Assembly: GCF_004322855.1 (NCBI RefSeq)
Contig: NZ_CP036402.1
Coordinates: 2,170,001-2,234,000 of the forward strand
Source of the DNA: Egibacter rhizosphaerae
GTDB lineage: Bacteria; Actinomycetota; Nitriliruptoria; Euzebyales; Egibacteraceae
DNA: 64,000 bases
Direction: 5' to 3'
Part shown: positions 9,712 to 18,125 of the stretch, one piece after another
How the letters are laid out: the number at the start of each line of letters is the position of its first letter
How positions within the stretch are numbered: position 1 is the stretch's first letter
Notes under the pieces: model-generated
What the model was told of the DNA's origin: nothing
The model's database searches: none
Seen by the model: only the letters and a program-made list of their open reading frames with translations
Translations under genes and position numbers: made by a program

Positions 9712-11064
9712 TCAGGTCCCGTCGGCGGCCGCGAGCACGTCGTCCATCCCCCCGTCGAGCAGCGGCACCGGCGTGTAGCCGCGGCGGGCGAGCAGCCCGG
9801 CCGCGATCGCGGCGCGCCGACCAGACCCGCAGACCACGTACGGATCGCGCCCGACCGGCAACCAGCGGCCGGGGTCCCCGGCGAGGTCCGGCACGTAGCG
9901 GTGCTGTGCGCCGAGGAGGGTCCCGTCGGCCACCTCGCCGGGGCTGCGCACGTCCAGGACGTCGCGGTTGGCGTCGCGCTCGCTGACACCAGCGACCTCC
10001 GCGACCGTGGCGACCTCCAGCGTCCGCAGCGAACGTCCCGCTGCGGTCCACGCATCGATCGGCAACGCGCCGCGAACGTCGTCGATGCCGATGCGCCCGA
10101 GCTGACGCACGGCCTCGGACACGTCAACCGCCTCGTCGGCGACCAGGACCACGGGCGCATCGAGGTCGATGACCCACCCGGTCCAGACCCCGAAGTCGTC
10201 ACCGAGTTCGATGAGCTGCGAACCGGGGATGTGACCGGCAGCAGCCTCGTGGCGTGGGCGAACGTCTATCAGCTCCGCGGCCCCCTCCAGACGGTCGACG
10301 TCGTCGACGTCGAGCTTCGGGATCGCGGTCGAGGGCATGGGGGTGCGGCCGAGCAGGTTCGCCGATCCCATCCGCGCGTAGAAGTCGGGATACGGCTGCA
10401 GGCCGGCCAGCTGCCAGTCGGCGAAGGCCTCCGCGTCGGCGTGCCCGAGCGCCGGATTGGCCTGACACTCGGCCGCGATGTCGCTCACGCTCTGCCCCGC
10501 GCCGGTGGCGGTGCAGAACGAGCCCTCCCCGTGGGTGGGGTAGACGCCCACGTGCCCGGGAAGCTGCGCCAAGCGCTGCAGGGACCCGTGCTGCAGGCGG
10601 GCCAGCTGGCGGGCCTGGGCCTCGCTGACCAGGTCGGTCCGGCCTGCCGAGCCCACGAGCAGGCTGCCCCCCGTGAACAGCGCGACCGGCTCCCCGTCCA
10701 CGAACACGAGGTAGCTGGTGTGCTCGGGGGTGTGCCCGGGGGTGTGGATCGGGTGGATGACCAGCCCACCCCCGAGGTCGTGGTCCTCGCCGTGGAACGC
10801 CGGCCGATGGGCGTAGGCCGCGCCCGCGGCGGCAGGGAGGACGAGCTCGGCCCCGTGGGCGCTGGCCAGGTGTGGGGCGCCGGAGACGTAGTCGTTGTGC
10901 AGGTGGGTCTCCAGCACGGCGCGAAGGGGCACGTCCGCCTCGGCGAGTGCCGCATCGAACCGCTCCACGTCACGCTGCGGATCGATCAGCACGCCGCGGC
11001 CCTCGTGCGTGACCAGGTAGCTGTGGTCCCCCAGACCGGGGGTGTGCAGGCGTTGCACGTCCAT
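9712..11064 (-). CDS. Persulfide dioxygenase (ETHE1-like) fused to two rhodanese domains
   Basis: Metallo-beta-lactamase-fold sulfur dioxygenase with a C-terminal tandem rhodanese (about 450 aa). The family oxidises glutathione or low-molecular-weight persulfides to sulfite, and rhodanese domains move sulfane sulfur. The MBL part shows ETHLHNDYVSG (HxHxD metal ligands, with Tyr where ETHE1 has His), HTPGHTPEHTSY and FTGGSLLVGSAGRTD. In the last domain YVVCGSGRR supplies the rhodanese active-site Cys loop. The middle rhodanese has ADEAVD there and lacks Cys, so it is probably structural. An ATG at 11076 is in frame, but the ATG at 11064 has GGAG seven bases upstream and is preferred. It lies between a beta-eliminating lyase and a SulP transporter. 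Confidence 0.88.
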   Translation of the reverse strand: MDVQRLHTPGLGDHSYLVTHEGRGVLIDPQRDVERFDAALAEADVPLRAVLETHLHNDYVSGAPHLASAHGAELVLPAAAGAAYAHRPAFHGEDHDLGGGLVIHPIHTPGHTPEHTSYLVFVDGEPVALFTGGSLLVGSAGRTDLVSEAQARQLARLQHGSLQRLAQLPGHVGVYPTHGEGSFCTATGAGQSVSDIAAECQANPALGHADAEAFADWQLAGLQPYPDFYARMGSANLLGRTPMPSTAIPKLDVDDVDRLEGAAELIDVRPRHEAAAGHIPGSQLIELGDDFGVWTGWVIDLDAPVVLVADEAVDVSEAVRQLGRIGIDDVRGALPIDAWTAAGRSLRTLEVATVAEVAGVSERDANRDVLDVRSPGEVADGTLLGAQHRYVPDLAGDPGRWLPVGRDPYVVCGSGRRAAIAAGLLARRGYTPVPLLDGGMDDVLAAADGT

Positions 11065-11079
11065 CGAGGTCTCCATTCA

Positions 11080-11093
11080 TCCGTATGTACGGA
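11080..11093. promoter_or_regulatory. Perfect 6-2-6 palindrome upstream of persulfide dioxygenase
   Basis: TCCGTATGTACGGA is a perfect inverted repeat with 6-bp arms around TG. It sits 15 bp upstream of the favoured start of the dioxygenase, where it would overlap the promoter or initial transcribed region. It looks like the site of a dimeric repressor (ArsR or TetR class), perhaps a sulfide or persulfide sensor. No such regulator is adjacent, so the identity is inference. Confidence 0.5.
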
Positions 11094-11171
11094 CTTTACC
11101 AACGTGGCTCGACCGCCACGCATTCCCTCGCACGACGTCTACTCGGGGCCGGTCGATCATGCCCCGCTCCT

Positions 11172-12556
11172 TCAACCGGTGAGCGGCGCGAGGCGCGCGG
11201 TGAAGTGCCGCAACCAGCGAGGCTGCCGACGATCCGGTAGCCCCCGAGCTCTCCCGCGCGCCCCGCGACCATCGCGATGACCTCCCCCACGTAGTCGACG
11301 TGGCTCTGCGTGTACACCCGGCGGGGCAGCGCGAGCCGCACCAGCTCATAGGGCGCCGCTGTGTCCGGCCCTCCGTGGGGGTCGGGCCGGCCGAACATCA
11401 GCGTGCCGATCTCCACGCCCCGGACGCCCCCCTCGCGATAGAGCTCGAGCGCGAGCGACTGCGCCGGCAGTTCGTGCGGCGGGATGTGCGGCAGCAGGCC
11501 GGCCGCGTCGAGGTACACGGCATGGCCCCCGGGTGGGCGGACCGTCGGAGCGCCCGCCGCCTCGGCGATCTCGGCGAGGTACGCCGCGGTTCGTACGCGG
11601 TACCGCAAGTAGTCAGGGTCGGTGACCTCCTGGAGCCCCTGGGCGATCGCATCGAGGTCGCGTCCGGCCAACCCCCCGTAGGTGGGAAACCCTTCGGTGA
11701 GGATGAGCTGGGTCCGGCACCGCTCGGCGAGCTCGGGATCGCGGAGCGCGAGTAGCCCCCCGATGTTCGCGAAGCCGTCCTTCTTGAAGCTGATCGTGCA
11801 TCCGTCCGCGAGCGCGAAGGCCTCCCGCGCGACCTCCCGGGGCTCGTGCTCGGCGTAACCGGGCTCCCGCTGCGTGACGAACCACGCGTTCTCGGCGAAC
11901 CGACAGGCATCGAGGAACAGGGGGATCCCGTACTCGTCGCACACCTCACGAGCAGCGCGCAGGTTCGCCATCGACACGGGCTGCCCACCGCCGGAGTTGT
12001 TGGTGATCGTGATCATCACCAGCGGCACGCGGTCCGCCCCGACCTCGTCGATCGTCGCCCTCAGCCCAACGATGTCGAGGTCGCCCTTGAAATCGACCTC
12101 GCTGCGTAGGTCGCGTGCGGCCTCGCAGGCCAGGTCCACCGCCACCGCCCCGGTCTGCTCGACATTGGCGCGGGTGGTGTCGAAGTGGGTGTTGTTCGGC
12201 ACGATCGAGTCCGCGCCGGCCACCTGACGGAAGAGGATGCTCTCCGCGGCCCGGCCCTGGTGGGTCGGGATCACGTACGGCATCCCCGTCAGATCGTGCA
12301 CCGCGCGCTCGAACCGAGCGAACGAGCGCGCTCCCGCGTACGACTCGTCGCCGCGCATGAGTGCCGCCCACTGCTCGGTGGACATCGCGCCGGTGCCCGA
12401 GTCGGTGAGCAGGTCGATGAGCACGTCGTCGGCGGCGAGCGTGAACAGGTTGTAGCCGGCCTCGGCGAGCGCCCGTTCGCGTTCGGCGGCAGTGGTGAAT
12501 CGGATCGGCTCGACGCTCTTGATACGGAACGGCTCGATGGTCGTGCGGTACGGCAC
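11172..12556 (-). pseudogene. Tryptophanase/tyrosine phenol-lyase family, C-terminus frameshifted
   Basis: PLP-dependent beta-eliminating lyase. The GTG start at 12556 follows GGAAGGGGGCGAGG. The frame matches the family through residue 430 or so: IPTHQGRAAE, NNTHFDTTRANVE, ITNNSGGGQPVS, LDACRFAENAWF and the PLP-lysine region SFKKDGFANIGG. After GGYRIVGSLAG the reading frame wanders into basic nonsense. The next frame reads LRHFTARLAPLTG and stops at 11172, matching the conserved LRHFTA(R/K) end of this family. One base is therefore missing near 11225-11235. The corrected length is 461 aa, the usual size. Substrate could be Trp, Tyr or Cys. The neighbouring persulfide dioxygenase favours a sulfur amino acid, as inference. 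Confidence 0.85.
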
Positions 12557-12820
12557 CCTCGCCCCCTTCCTCGCTTGAGGCCCGGCATCGCCCGAATCCG
12601 ATCACTTGAATCACTCGGTAGCCGGTGGAGGACCGAGCCTACGAGCGATCCGACCCGACTCGTGGCCGAAAACGGCATCCCGAGACCCGCAGCGGACCGG
12701 TCGGCCCTTCGACGCGGGGACCTTCGTCGTGGACACGCCTCGCTCCCGGCTGGAAGGCTGAACCGAATCGGACGTCGCTCTCACCCCACTCAAGACCGTG
12801 ATAGGAGAACGTGAACCCGC

Positions 12821-13048
12821 ATGCCGGTCGCTCACTCCTTGACCCAGTCGCAACGGTGCCGGCACTGCCGACGCCGGTTCGCGACCTCGACGGATGCCCC
12901 CAGCGGGCCCCCGTCGCTCTGCCGGGCCTGCCGCGGGAGGCTCACAGGCGCCGCGCAATCCCTCCCTGCCGGCCGGCAGGGCCCGGTGCGCTCGGACATC
13001 GCGGCGCAGCCGCTCAGGCACGTCCCGAGTGACTACTGGCACGGCTGA
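12821..13048 (+). CDS. Small zinc-ribbon-like protein (75 aa), unrecognised
   Basis: A short frame with two CxxC pairs, RCRHCRRRF (residues 12-20) and SLCRACRGRL (33-42), spaced as in a zinc ribbon or treble-clef knuckle, plus a Gln/Arg-rich tail. The start ATG has AGGAG about 10 nt upstream. A competing 73-aa frame opens at a GTG at 12811 and has no recognisable pattern. I choose this one for its ordered cysteines. Function unknown. It lies alone between the minus-strand lyase and hydrolase genes and is followed by a hairpin. Confidence 0.45.
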   Translation: MPVAHSLTQSQRCRHCRRRFATSTDAPSGPPSLCRACRGRLTGAAQSLPAGRQGPVRSDIAAQPLRHVPSDYWHG

Positions 13049-13079
13049 CCTTCGGCGACCGGGCCCGACGGGCGCGGAA

Positions 13080-13097
13080 GGACCCGGAATCGGGTCC
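13080..13097. terminator. Hairpin between convergent genes
   Basis: GGACCCG (13080-13086) and CGGGTCC (13091-13097) form a 7-bp stem with a GAAT loop. It lies between the small zinc-ribbon frame and the convergent hydrolase gene that ends at 13099. Confidence 0.5.
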
Positions 13098-13098
13098 G

Positions 13099-13893
13099 TC
13101 AGGCGCGGAAGAACTCCATCAGCACCGGAGCGAGCTCCTCGTCGGCCACGCCGTGCCATTCGCCGGGGAGGCGCCGGTGCGCGCCGAGAGGCAACGCTTC
13201 GGCCACCGCGGCCGCCCCACCGGTGAGGTCGTCGGAGCTGGCCTCGCTGTCCATCACGAGCGCGGGCACGGTCACCTCGCCGAGCAGCTCCAGCGGGGTC
13301 GACTCGGCGATCGTGCAGTCGTAGACGAGCGTGTGCGCGACCCTCTCGAGCGCGGGCTTGACCGGTCCCATCCCGGCGATCACCTCGTCCGGGACGCCGA
13401 TCGACCCGAGGAAGAGGTCCACCGCCTCGCCGCGCTCGCCCGCGTCGACGCGCTCGGCGACCCGCGACGACAGGTCGTCGCCCGGCTGGCCATCAGGGTC
13501 GATCGGTGGCTCGAACAACGCCAGCTTCCGGATCGGGAGCCCGCTGGCCGCCGCGTGCACGGCCAACAACGCCCCGGACGACAGGCCGTACACCATCGCG
13601 GCTCCACCGGCCGCATCGATGACCGCCTCCAGATCGTCGACCTCGCGCTGGATGGCGTACGGCTGCGTGTCCGTGCTGTTGCCTCGGCCCCGACGGTCGT
13701 ACGTGTGGACCGTGAAGTGCTCCGCGAGCAGCGCACCCAGCCCGCGGATGTTGTCGAAGTCCCGGTAGCCGCCGGCGGGGTCGACCATGACGACCGGCGG
13801 ACCGGCGCCGCCGCGTTGCAACGCGATCATGGTGCCGTCGGCCGAACGGACGCGATGCTCGTCGGTGGCGGCGTCTTGGTGTTGTCCGCTCAT
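13099..13893 (-). CDS. Alpha/beta hydrolase
   Basis: Cytoplasmic alpha/beta-hydrolase-fold enzyme (264 aa). The ATG at 13893 is selected inside a longer open frame because GAGGGGGCACC precedes it and the upstream extension is Arg-rich shadow sequence. Seen motifs are the oxyanion region VVMVDPAGG, TYDRRGRGNS after strand 4, the nucleophile elbow YGLSSGALLA (GxSxG) and the catalytic His in GEWHGVADEEL near the C-terminus. A Lys or Arg after DRRGRGNS is typical of esterase and haloperoxidase-like members. The substrate is not predictable. It is the last gene before a 135-bp gap to the LigD polymerase gene. Confidence 0.85.
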   Translation of the reverse strand: MSGQHQDAATDEHRVRSADGTMIALQRGGAGPPVVMVDPAGGYRDFDNIRGLGALLAEHFTVHTYDRRGRGNSTDTQPYAIQREVDDLEAVIDAAGGAAMVYGLSSGALLAVHAAASGLPIRKLALFEPPIDPDGQPGDDLSSRVAERVDAGERGEAVDLFLGSIGVPDEVIAGMGPVKPALERVAHTLVYDCTIAESTPLELLGEVTVPALVMDSEASSDDLTGGAAAVAEALPLGAHRRLPGEWHGVADEELAPVLMEFFRA

Positions 13894-14028
13894 GGTGCCC
13901 CCTCGGCTCCGGCGGTCGGCACGGTCAGCCCTCGTGCCCTTCCCGGCGGGATCGACGATGCGGGGCACCGGAACTCATCGGTGCCTGCACCTGGGCTCGG
14001 TGTCTGCCCTGCGGCCCGCCCACCCCGA

Positions 14029-15081
14029 CTACGCGCCCTCCCCTTGCTGGGCGCCGTCGGCCTCCGACGAGCCCTTGGCCCGGCTCGGGGCGACGCGTGG
14101 CGGCTCGTCGGGCATCTTGGGATAGACCGGCGGCCACGGCGCGTCCATGAGGCCGTTCGCTCGATCGCGCTCGTTCATGGCGAGCAGCGGCTCCAGCGAC
14201 TGCGGGCGGGAGACCATCGGTGCCCACGGATCCCCTCGCTCGGCGACCCGCTGCGGCACGGTGGCGATCGTGAGCTCGTCGGGATCCAGCTCGTCGAGCT
14301 CGTCCCAGTGGAACGGGGTGGAGACCTGCGCGCCGCGGCGGGCACGCACGCACCAGGCGCCGAACACGGTCTTGTGCGGCGCGTTCTGGTTGTAGTCGAC
14401 GAAGATGCGCCGCCCCCGCTCCTCCTTCCACCACTGAGCGGTCAGCAGGTCGGGGCGCCGGCGCTCGAGCTCGCGGGCCACCGCCACCGCCGCCGAGCGC
14501 ACCTCGTAAGGATCCCAGTGCGGCTCGAGCCGCAGGTACACGTGGATCCCGCGCTTGCCGGTGGTCTTGGGGTAACCCTCGAGGCCCACCTCGTGGAGGA
14601 GGGTCCGCAGCTCCTTGGCGGCCTCCCGGGCCTCCGCGAACCCCGTGCCCGGTTGCGGGTCGAGGTCGAGGCGCAGCTCGTCGGAGTGGTTCTGGTCCGC
14701 GGCGGTGCTCGGCCAGACGTGAAAACCCAGGCAGCCGAGGTTGACCGCCCAGGCCACGTGGGCCAGGTCGGCGGCCACGAGCGCGTCGGAGACGGTGCCG
14801 TTGACCGTGCTGACCTTGGTGGTGATCAGCCACGACGGCGCCGACTTGGGCACGCGCTTCTGGAAGAACGACGACCCGCTCGCGCCGTCCGGGTGGCGTT
14901 CGAGCAGCACCGGTCGTCCGCCCATCGCGGCGAGCAGCGGTTCGGCCACCGCTTGGTAGTAGCCGATCAGGTCGCGCTTGGTCTCGCCCCGCTCGGCGAA
15001 GAACACCTTGTCGGGACTCGACACCCGGACCTCGTGGCCATCGAGCTCGAGCATCACCGCGTCATCCCGGGCACCACCCAT
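14029..15081 (-). CDS. LigD-type primase-polymerase (NHEJ polymerase domain, stand-alone)
   Basis: Archaeo-eukaryotic primase-superfamily polymerase (PolDom of LigD), which fills ends or adds ribonucleotides during non-homologous end joining. Motifs include SSPDKVFF at the N-terminus, LVAADLAHVAWAVNLGCLGFHVWP, the catalytic DxD in ELRLDLDPQPG, KTTGKRGIHVY, and the third acidic site in RIFVDYNQNA. It is a single-domain form of 350 aa without ligase or phosphoesterase domains. Ku and the ligase are not in the window. The ATG at 15081 is chosen because TAACTT lies exactly 6 nt upstream (15088-15093), the leaderless pattern seen at several genes here. A GTG at 15087 is an alternative. Confidence 0.9.
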   Translation of the reverse strand: MGGARDDAVMLELDGHEVRVSSPDKVFFAERGETKRDLIGYYQAVAEPLLAAMGGRPVLLERHPDGASGSSFFQKRVPKSAPSWLITTKVSTVNGTVSDALVAADLAHVAWAVNLGCLGFHVWPSTAADQNHSDELRLDLDPQPGTGFAEAREAAKELRTLLHEVGLEGYPKTTGKRGIHVYLRLEPHWDPYEVRSAAVAVARELERRRPDLLTAQWWKEERGRRIFVDYNQNAPHKTVFGAWCVRARRGAQVSTPFHWDELDELDPDELTIATVPQRVAERGDPWAPMVSRPQSLEPLLAMNERDRANGLMDAPWPPVYPKMPDEPPRVAPSRAKGSSEADGAQQGEGA

Positions 15082-15156
15082 GGGCACAAGTTACGAGGAG
15101 CAACGCCGCGCTGGCGACCTGTCCGTCCGCCCGCCACGCCGCAGGCACGTGCGAGG

Positions 15157-16110
15157 TCACGCGGTCGTGTCCTCTGGCCGCCGGTTCGGGAACGCGGCGA
15201 GCTTGGCCGGGTTGCGGATCCCGCGAATCGCGCTGACCCGCCCGTCGGTGACCTCGAAAACGAGGACCGACGAGGTGCTGCCGTCCGGCTCCCGGACCCA
15301 CACCGCCGGGGCCGCGTTGACCTCCATCGGCTGCGAGCGCAGGCCCTTGCGCTCCCCGGTGACATAGAGCCCGCGGACGAGCTTGGCGACCCGCTCGGCG
15401 CCCACGATCGGTGCCGGCACCGCCGGCACGACGCCCCCGCCGTCGCCGACGAACGCCACGTCGGGCGCCAGCAGCTCCATCATCGCCTCCAGGTCCCCGT
15501 CGCCGCAGGCCACCTGGAACGCCTCGACGACCTCGCGCTGGCGGTCCGGGTCGGTCTCGTAGCGATGGGACCGCGAGGCGACGTGGTCGCGGGCACGCCG
15601 CACGAGCTGGCGGACCGCGGCGGGCTTGCGGTCGAGCATCGCGGCGACCTCGTCGTGGGCGTAGCCGAACACGTCGTGCAGCAGGAACGCCGCGCGCTCG
15701 AGCGGTGACAACGCCTCGAGCAGGATGAGGAACGCGATGCTCAGAGAATCCGCCGTGCTCGCGGCGTCGGCGGGATCGACCGCGGTCGCGACGGGCTCGG
15801 GCAGCCACGAACCGACGTACGTCTCGCGCTGGCGTTGCGCCGACCGCAGCCGGTCGACACAGATCCTGGTGACGACGGTGGTGAGCCACGCGGCGGGCTC
15901 GTCGATCTGCGTGGTGTCGATGCGCGACCAGCGCAGGTACGCCTCCCCGACGGCGTCCTCGGCCTCGGCGACCGATCCGAGCATGCGGTAGGCGAGGCCG
16001 AACAGCCGGTCCTGCTCGTCGCGGACGAGGCGCTCGTGCACCGCGGCCGCGTCCGCCGCGCCGGCGGGCTCGGTCCGCTCGCGGTCAACCTCGCGATCAA
16101 CCCGGGACAT
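15157..16110 (-). CDS. ECF sigma factor, SigJ-like, with C-terminal SnoaL-fold domain
   Basis: Alternative RNA polymerase sigma factor of 317 aa. Region 2 is seen at about residues 26-95 (LFGLAYRMLGSVAEAEDAVG) and region 4 at about 130-180 (LSPLERAAFLLHDVFGYAHDEVAAMLDRKPAAVRQL). A SnoaL/NTF2-like extension follows (195-310; ends RGIRNPAKLAAFP), the architecture of SigJ/ECF41-type factors, in which the extension modulates activity in place of an anti-sigma factor. The ATG has GGAGG 8 nt upstream and lies 14 bp inside the upstream epimerase gene, so the two are translationally coupled. Such factors often control the adjacent oxidoreductase gene. Confidence 0.93.
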   Translation of the reverse strand: MSRVDREVDRERTEPAGAADAAAVHERLVRDEQDRLFGLAYRMLGSVAEAEDAVGEAYLRWSRIDTTQIDEPAAWLTTVVTRICVDRLRSAQRQRETYVGSWLPEPVATAVDPADAASTADSLSIAFLILLEALSPLERAAFLLHDVFGYAHDEVAAMLDRKPAAVRQLVRRARDHVASRSHRYETDPDRQREVVEAFQVACGDGDLEAMMELLAPDVAFVGDGGGVVPAVPAPIVGAERVAKLVRGLYVTGERKGLRSQPMEVNAAPAVWVREPDGSTSSVLVFEVTDGRVSAIRGIRNPAKLAAFPNRRPEDTTA

Positions 16111-17017
16111 CCACGACCTCCAGCACCTCCAGCACCTCCCGCCAACCCGTCCGTGGCGACGGATGCGCCGGCTGCCAGCTTGCCACCTCCCGGAACCGGG
16201 CGTTCGAGACGCGGTGCGAGCGCGCGAGCGCCCGCAGCATGGGATGGCGACCGAGCAACCGCGGCATGGGGCGCACCCTCCGCACAGCGAGGAGCTCGGT
16301 GAGGATCGCCGCGTGCTCGGCCCGGGTGGTGGGCTCGTCCTCGACGACGTTGTACACGCCCGGCGGCACGCCCAACGCCGCGACCACCGCCGTGGCCGCG
16401 TCGTCGACGTGGATCAGCGAGACGTAGCCTCCCGGCTCCCCGGGAAGGCGCAGCCGACCCTTGCGAGCCGCGGCGAGCAGCTCCCCCGACGCCTCCGGGC
16501 CGTAGAACAGCCCGAAGCGCAGGGCCACTCCGGCGCCGGCCGCGTCGGTGACCTGCTTCGCGCTCGCCTCCGCATCGGGCACGGTGGCGGTCTGCGCGAC
16601 CGGTTCGAGGGGCACGTCCTCGGTGATCCACGCCGGCCCGCGATCGGGGTAGGCCGGCGCGAAGGACTCCTGCACGAACCTCGCGCCCGCGCCGATCGCC
16701 GCGGTGGCGAGTGCCCGCGACGCGTCCCGGCGCAGCCGATCGTGGGTCCGCCACGCCCCGGGCCGCAGCGCGGCGTTGCCTCGCGGGACGTGGGTCGCGA
16801 GGTTCAGCACGGCCTCGATCCGCTCACCGGCCGCGAGCGCCGTGGTCGCGTCCGCGTCGAAGACGTCGAGGCGGACCGGCGTCGCGCCGGTGTCGCGCAG
16901 GAACCGGTCCGAGGTATCGCGACGCGAGACGCCGAGCACCTCGTGACCGGCCCCGTACAGCCTCGGCACGACCGCTCGACCGAGCACGCCGGTCGCGCCG
17001 GCAACCAGGATGCGCAC
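16097..17017 (-). CDS. NAD(P)-dependent epimerase/dehydratase (extended SDR)
   Basis: Rossmann-fold oxidoreductase or NAD(P)-binding protein of 306 aa. It begins with the dinucleotide-binding motif VAGATGVLGRAVVPRL. The catalytic YxxxK of classical epimerases is not evident: the region reads FAPAYPDRGP, with Lys further on. It may be an atypical SDR with a non-epimerase role. GTG at 17017 follows AAGGAG at good spacing. It overlaps the SigJ-like gene by 14 bp and is likely cotranscribed with it and partly controlled by that sigma factor, as is common for this pair. Confidence 0.85.
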   Translation of the reverse strand: MRILVAGATGVLGRAVVPRLYGAGHEVLGVSRRDTSDRFLRDTGATPVRLDVFDADATTALAAGERIEAVLNLATHVPRGNAALRPGAWRTHDRLRRDASRALATAAIGAGARFVQESFAPAYPDRGPAWITEDVPLEPVAQTATVPDAEASAKQVTDAAGAGVALRFGLFYGPEASGELLAAARKGRLRLPGEPGGYVSLIHVDDAATAVVAALGVPPGVYNVVEDEPTTRAEHAAILTELLAVRRVRPMPRLLGRHPMLRALARSHRVSNARFREVASWQPAHPSPRTGWREVLEVLEVVDVPG

Positions 17018-17090
17018 GATCGCTCCTTCCTGTCGTCGTCACCCTCCTTGACGAGCAGGTCGACCGCGCTGTGACATCGACTTGGGGGCG

Positions 17091-17522
17091 CTACCCCTCC
17101 CGAGCCTGGGTGAGGCTGAACCAGTTCCCCGAGTCGTCGCGCAGCACCGCCTCGATGCCGTAGGGCCGCTCGGTCGGCTCCTGCACGAACTCGACGCCGC
17201 GGGCAGACAGCTCCTCGTAGGCCTTCTGGCAGTCGTCGGTGGCGAGGACCCCGGCGCCGAAGGTGCCCTTGGCGACGAGGTCTCGGAGCGTCGCGGCGGT
17301 GCCCTCGTCGTTGCCCATCCGGTAGTCGGAGAGGATCAGCTTCAGGTCGGGCTGATCCGGGGGGCTGACCGTCAGCCAGCGGAAGCCGGCGCCGGCACCC
17401 TCGAACGCGTCGCCCATCGAGATGTCGTCGGCGACCCGGAAGCCGAGCTTCTCGGTGTAGAACGCCTTCGCCGAGTCCTGGTCGAGCACGTACACGTTCG
17501 CGTGGGACAGGTGGGTGAGCAT
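17091..17522 (-). CDS. VOC/glyoxalase-fold protein
   Basis: A 143-aa vicinal-oxygen-chelate family protein. The N-terminal half has LSHANVYVLDQDSAKAFYTEKLGF, the standard beta-alpha start with a possible metal-ligand His. The C-terminal half has PYGIEAVLRDDSGNWFSL, with the second-half Glu and Asp positions. GAGAGGAA precedes the ATG. It lies 42 bp after an AraC-type regulator gene on the same strand, a pairing seen for many VOC proteins in Actinobacteria, and may be controlled by it. Substrate unknown. It could be a dioxygenase, resistance protein or glyoxalase-like isomerase. Confidence 0.85.
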   Translation of the reverse strand: MLTHLSHANVYVLDQDSAKAFYTEKLGFRVADDISMGDAFEGAGAGFRWLTVSPPDQPDLKLILSDYRMGNDEGTAATLRDLVAKGTFGAGVLATDDCQKAYEELSARGVEFVQEPTERPYGIEAVLRDDSGNWFSLTQAREG

Positions 17523-17564
17523 CGCGATTCCTCTCGTCGACGGCTGGAGCCTGACGAGGTGACC

Positions 17565-18026
17565 CTACGCCCGCGCCGGACCCCCGCGCTTCTCCCCGCT
17601 TGCGCTCCCGTCCGCGCGTTCGACTGTGGCCTCGCCACGAGGTCGGGCCCACGCCATCACGAAGCAGCCCGGGACCGGTGGCGGGCCGCCACGGGCGGCT
17701 TGCCGGCGCCGGTACTCGCTCGGGGGGACGCCCACGAGCTCGGTGAACCGCGAGCTGAACGAGCCGAGGCTCGCGAACCCGACGAGGTCGCACACCTCGG
17801 TGACAGTGAGGTTCGCGTTCGCGAGCAGGTGCTTGGCCCGCTCGACACGCCGGCGGGTGAGATAGGCGCGCGGGGTCTCCCCGAACGCCTCACGAAACAG
17901 GCGGGCGAAGTGATAGGTCGAGAACCCCGCCTCCGTCGCCAACGCATGCAGGTCGAGCGGCTCGGCGTACCGCCGATCGGCCAGGTCGCGCGCGCGGCGC
18001 AGGTGCGGGAGGGCGTCGGGGGTCAT
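17565..18026 (-). CDS. AraC-family transcriptional regulator (short form)
   Basis: A 153-aa regulator made almost entirely of the AraC DNA-binding domain. The first helix-turn-helix reads LDLHALATEAGFSTYHFARLFREAFGE and the second LTVTEVCDLVGFASLGSFSSRFTELVG, ending with the family motif PPSEYRR. There is no N-terminal effector-binding domain. The C-terminal 30 residues are a Gly/Arg-rich tail. It is likely cotranscribed with the VOC protein gene downstream, which may be its target. No strong ribosome site precedes the ATG. A TATCCT box 9 nt upstream suggests a very short or absent leader. Confidence 0.9.
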   Translation of the reverse strand: MTPDALPHLRRARDLADRRYAEPLDLHALATEAGFSTYHFARLFREAFGETPRAYLTRRRVERAKHLLANANLTVTEVCDLVGFASLGSFSSRFTELVGVPPSEYRRRQAARGGPPPVPGCFVMAWARPRGEATVERADGSASGEKRGGPARA

Positions 18027-18125
18027 CGTGTCCGCAGGATACGCCCTGTGGGCGCCTCCGGGGGCGCGGGCAGCCGCGGTCGTGCGGCCGACACGCCGCG
18101 GTTCGAAGTCCGCCTCGGGGCTCGC

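Noticed and set aside
12611-13159. 182-aa minus-strand frame around the zinc-ribbon gene
   Set aside because: Arg/Pro-rich shadow without a ribosome site or domain. The plus-strand frame has ordered CxxC pairs.
13153-15708. 851-aa plus-strand open frame
   Set aside because: Opposite the hydrolase, LigD polymerase and sigma factor genes. No recognisable motif.
18101-18125. Possible tRNA T-arm (GGTTCGAAGTCC)
   Set aside because: No matching acceptor stem, D-arm or anticodon arm around it. The resemblance is chance.
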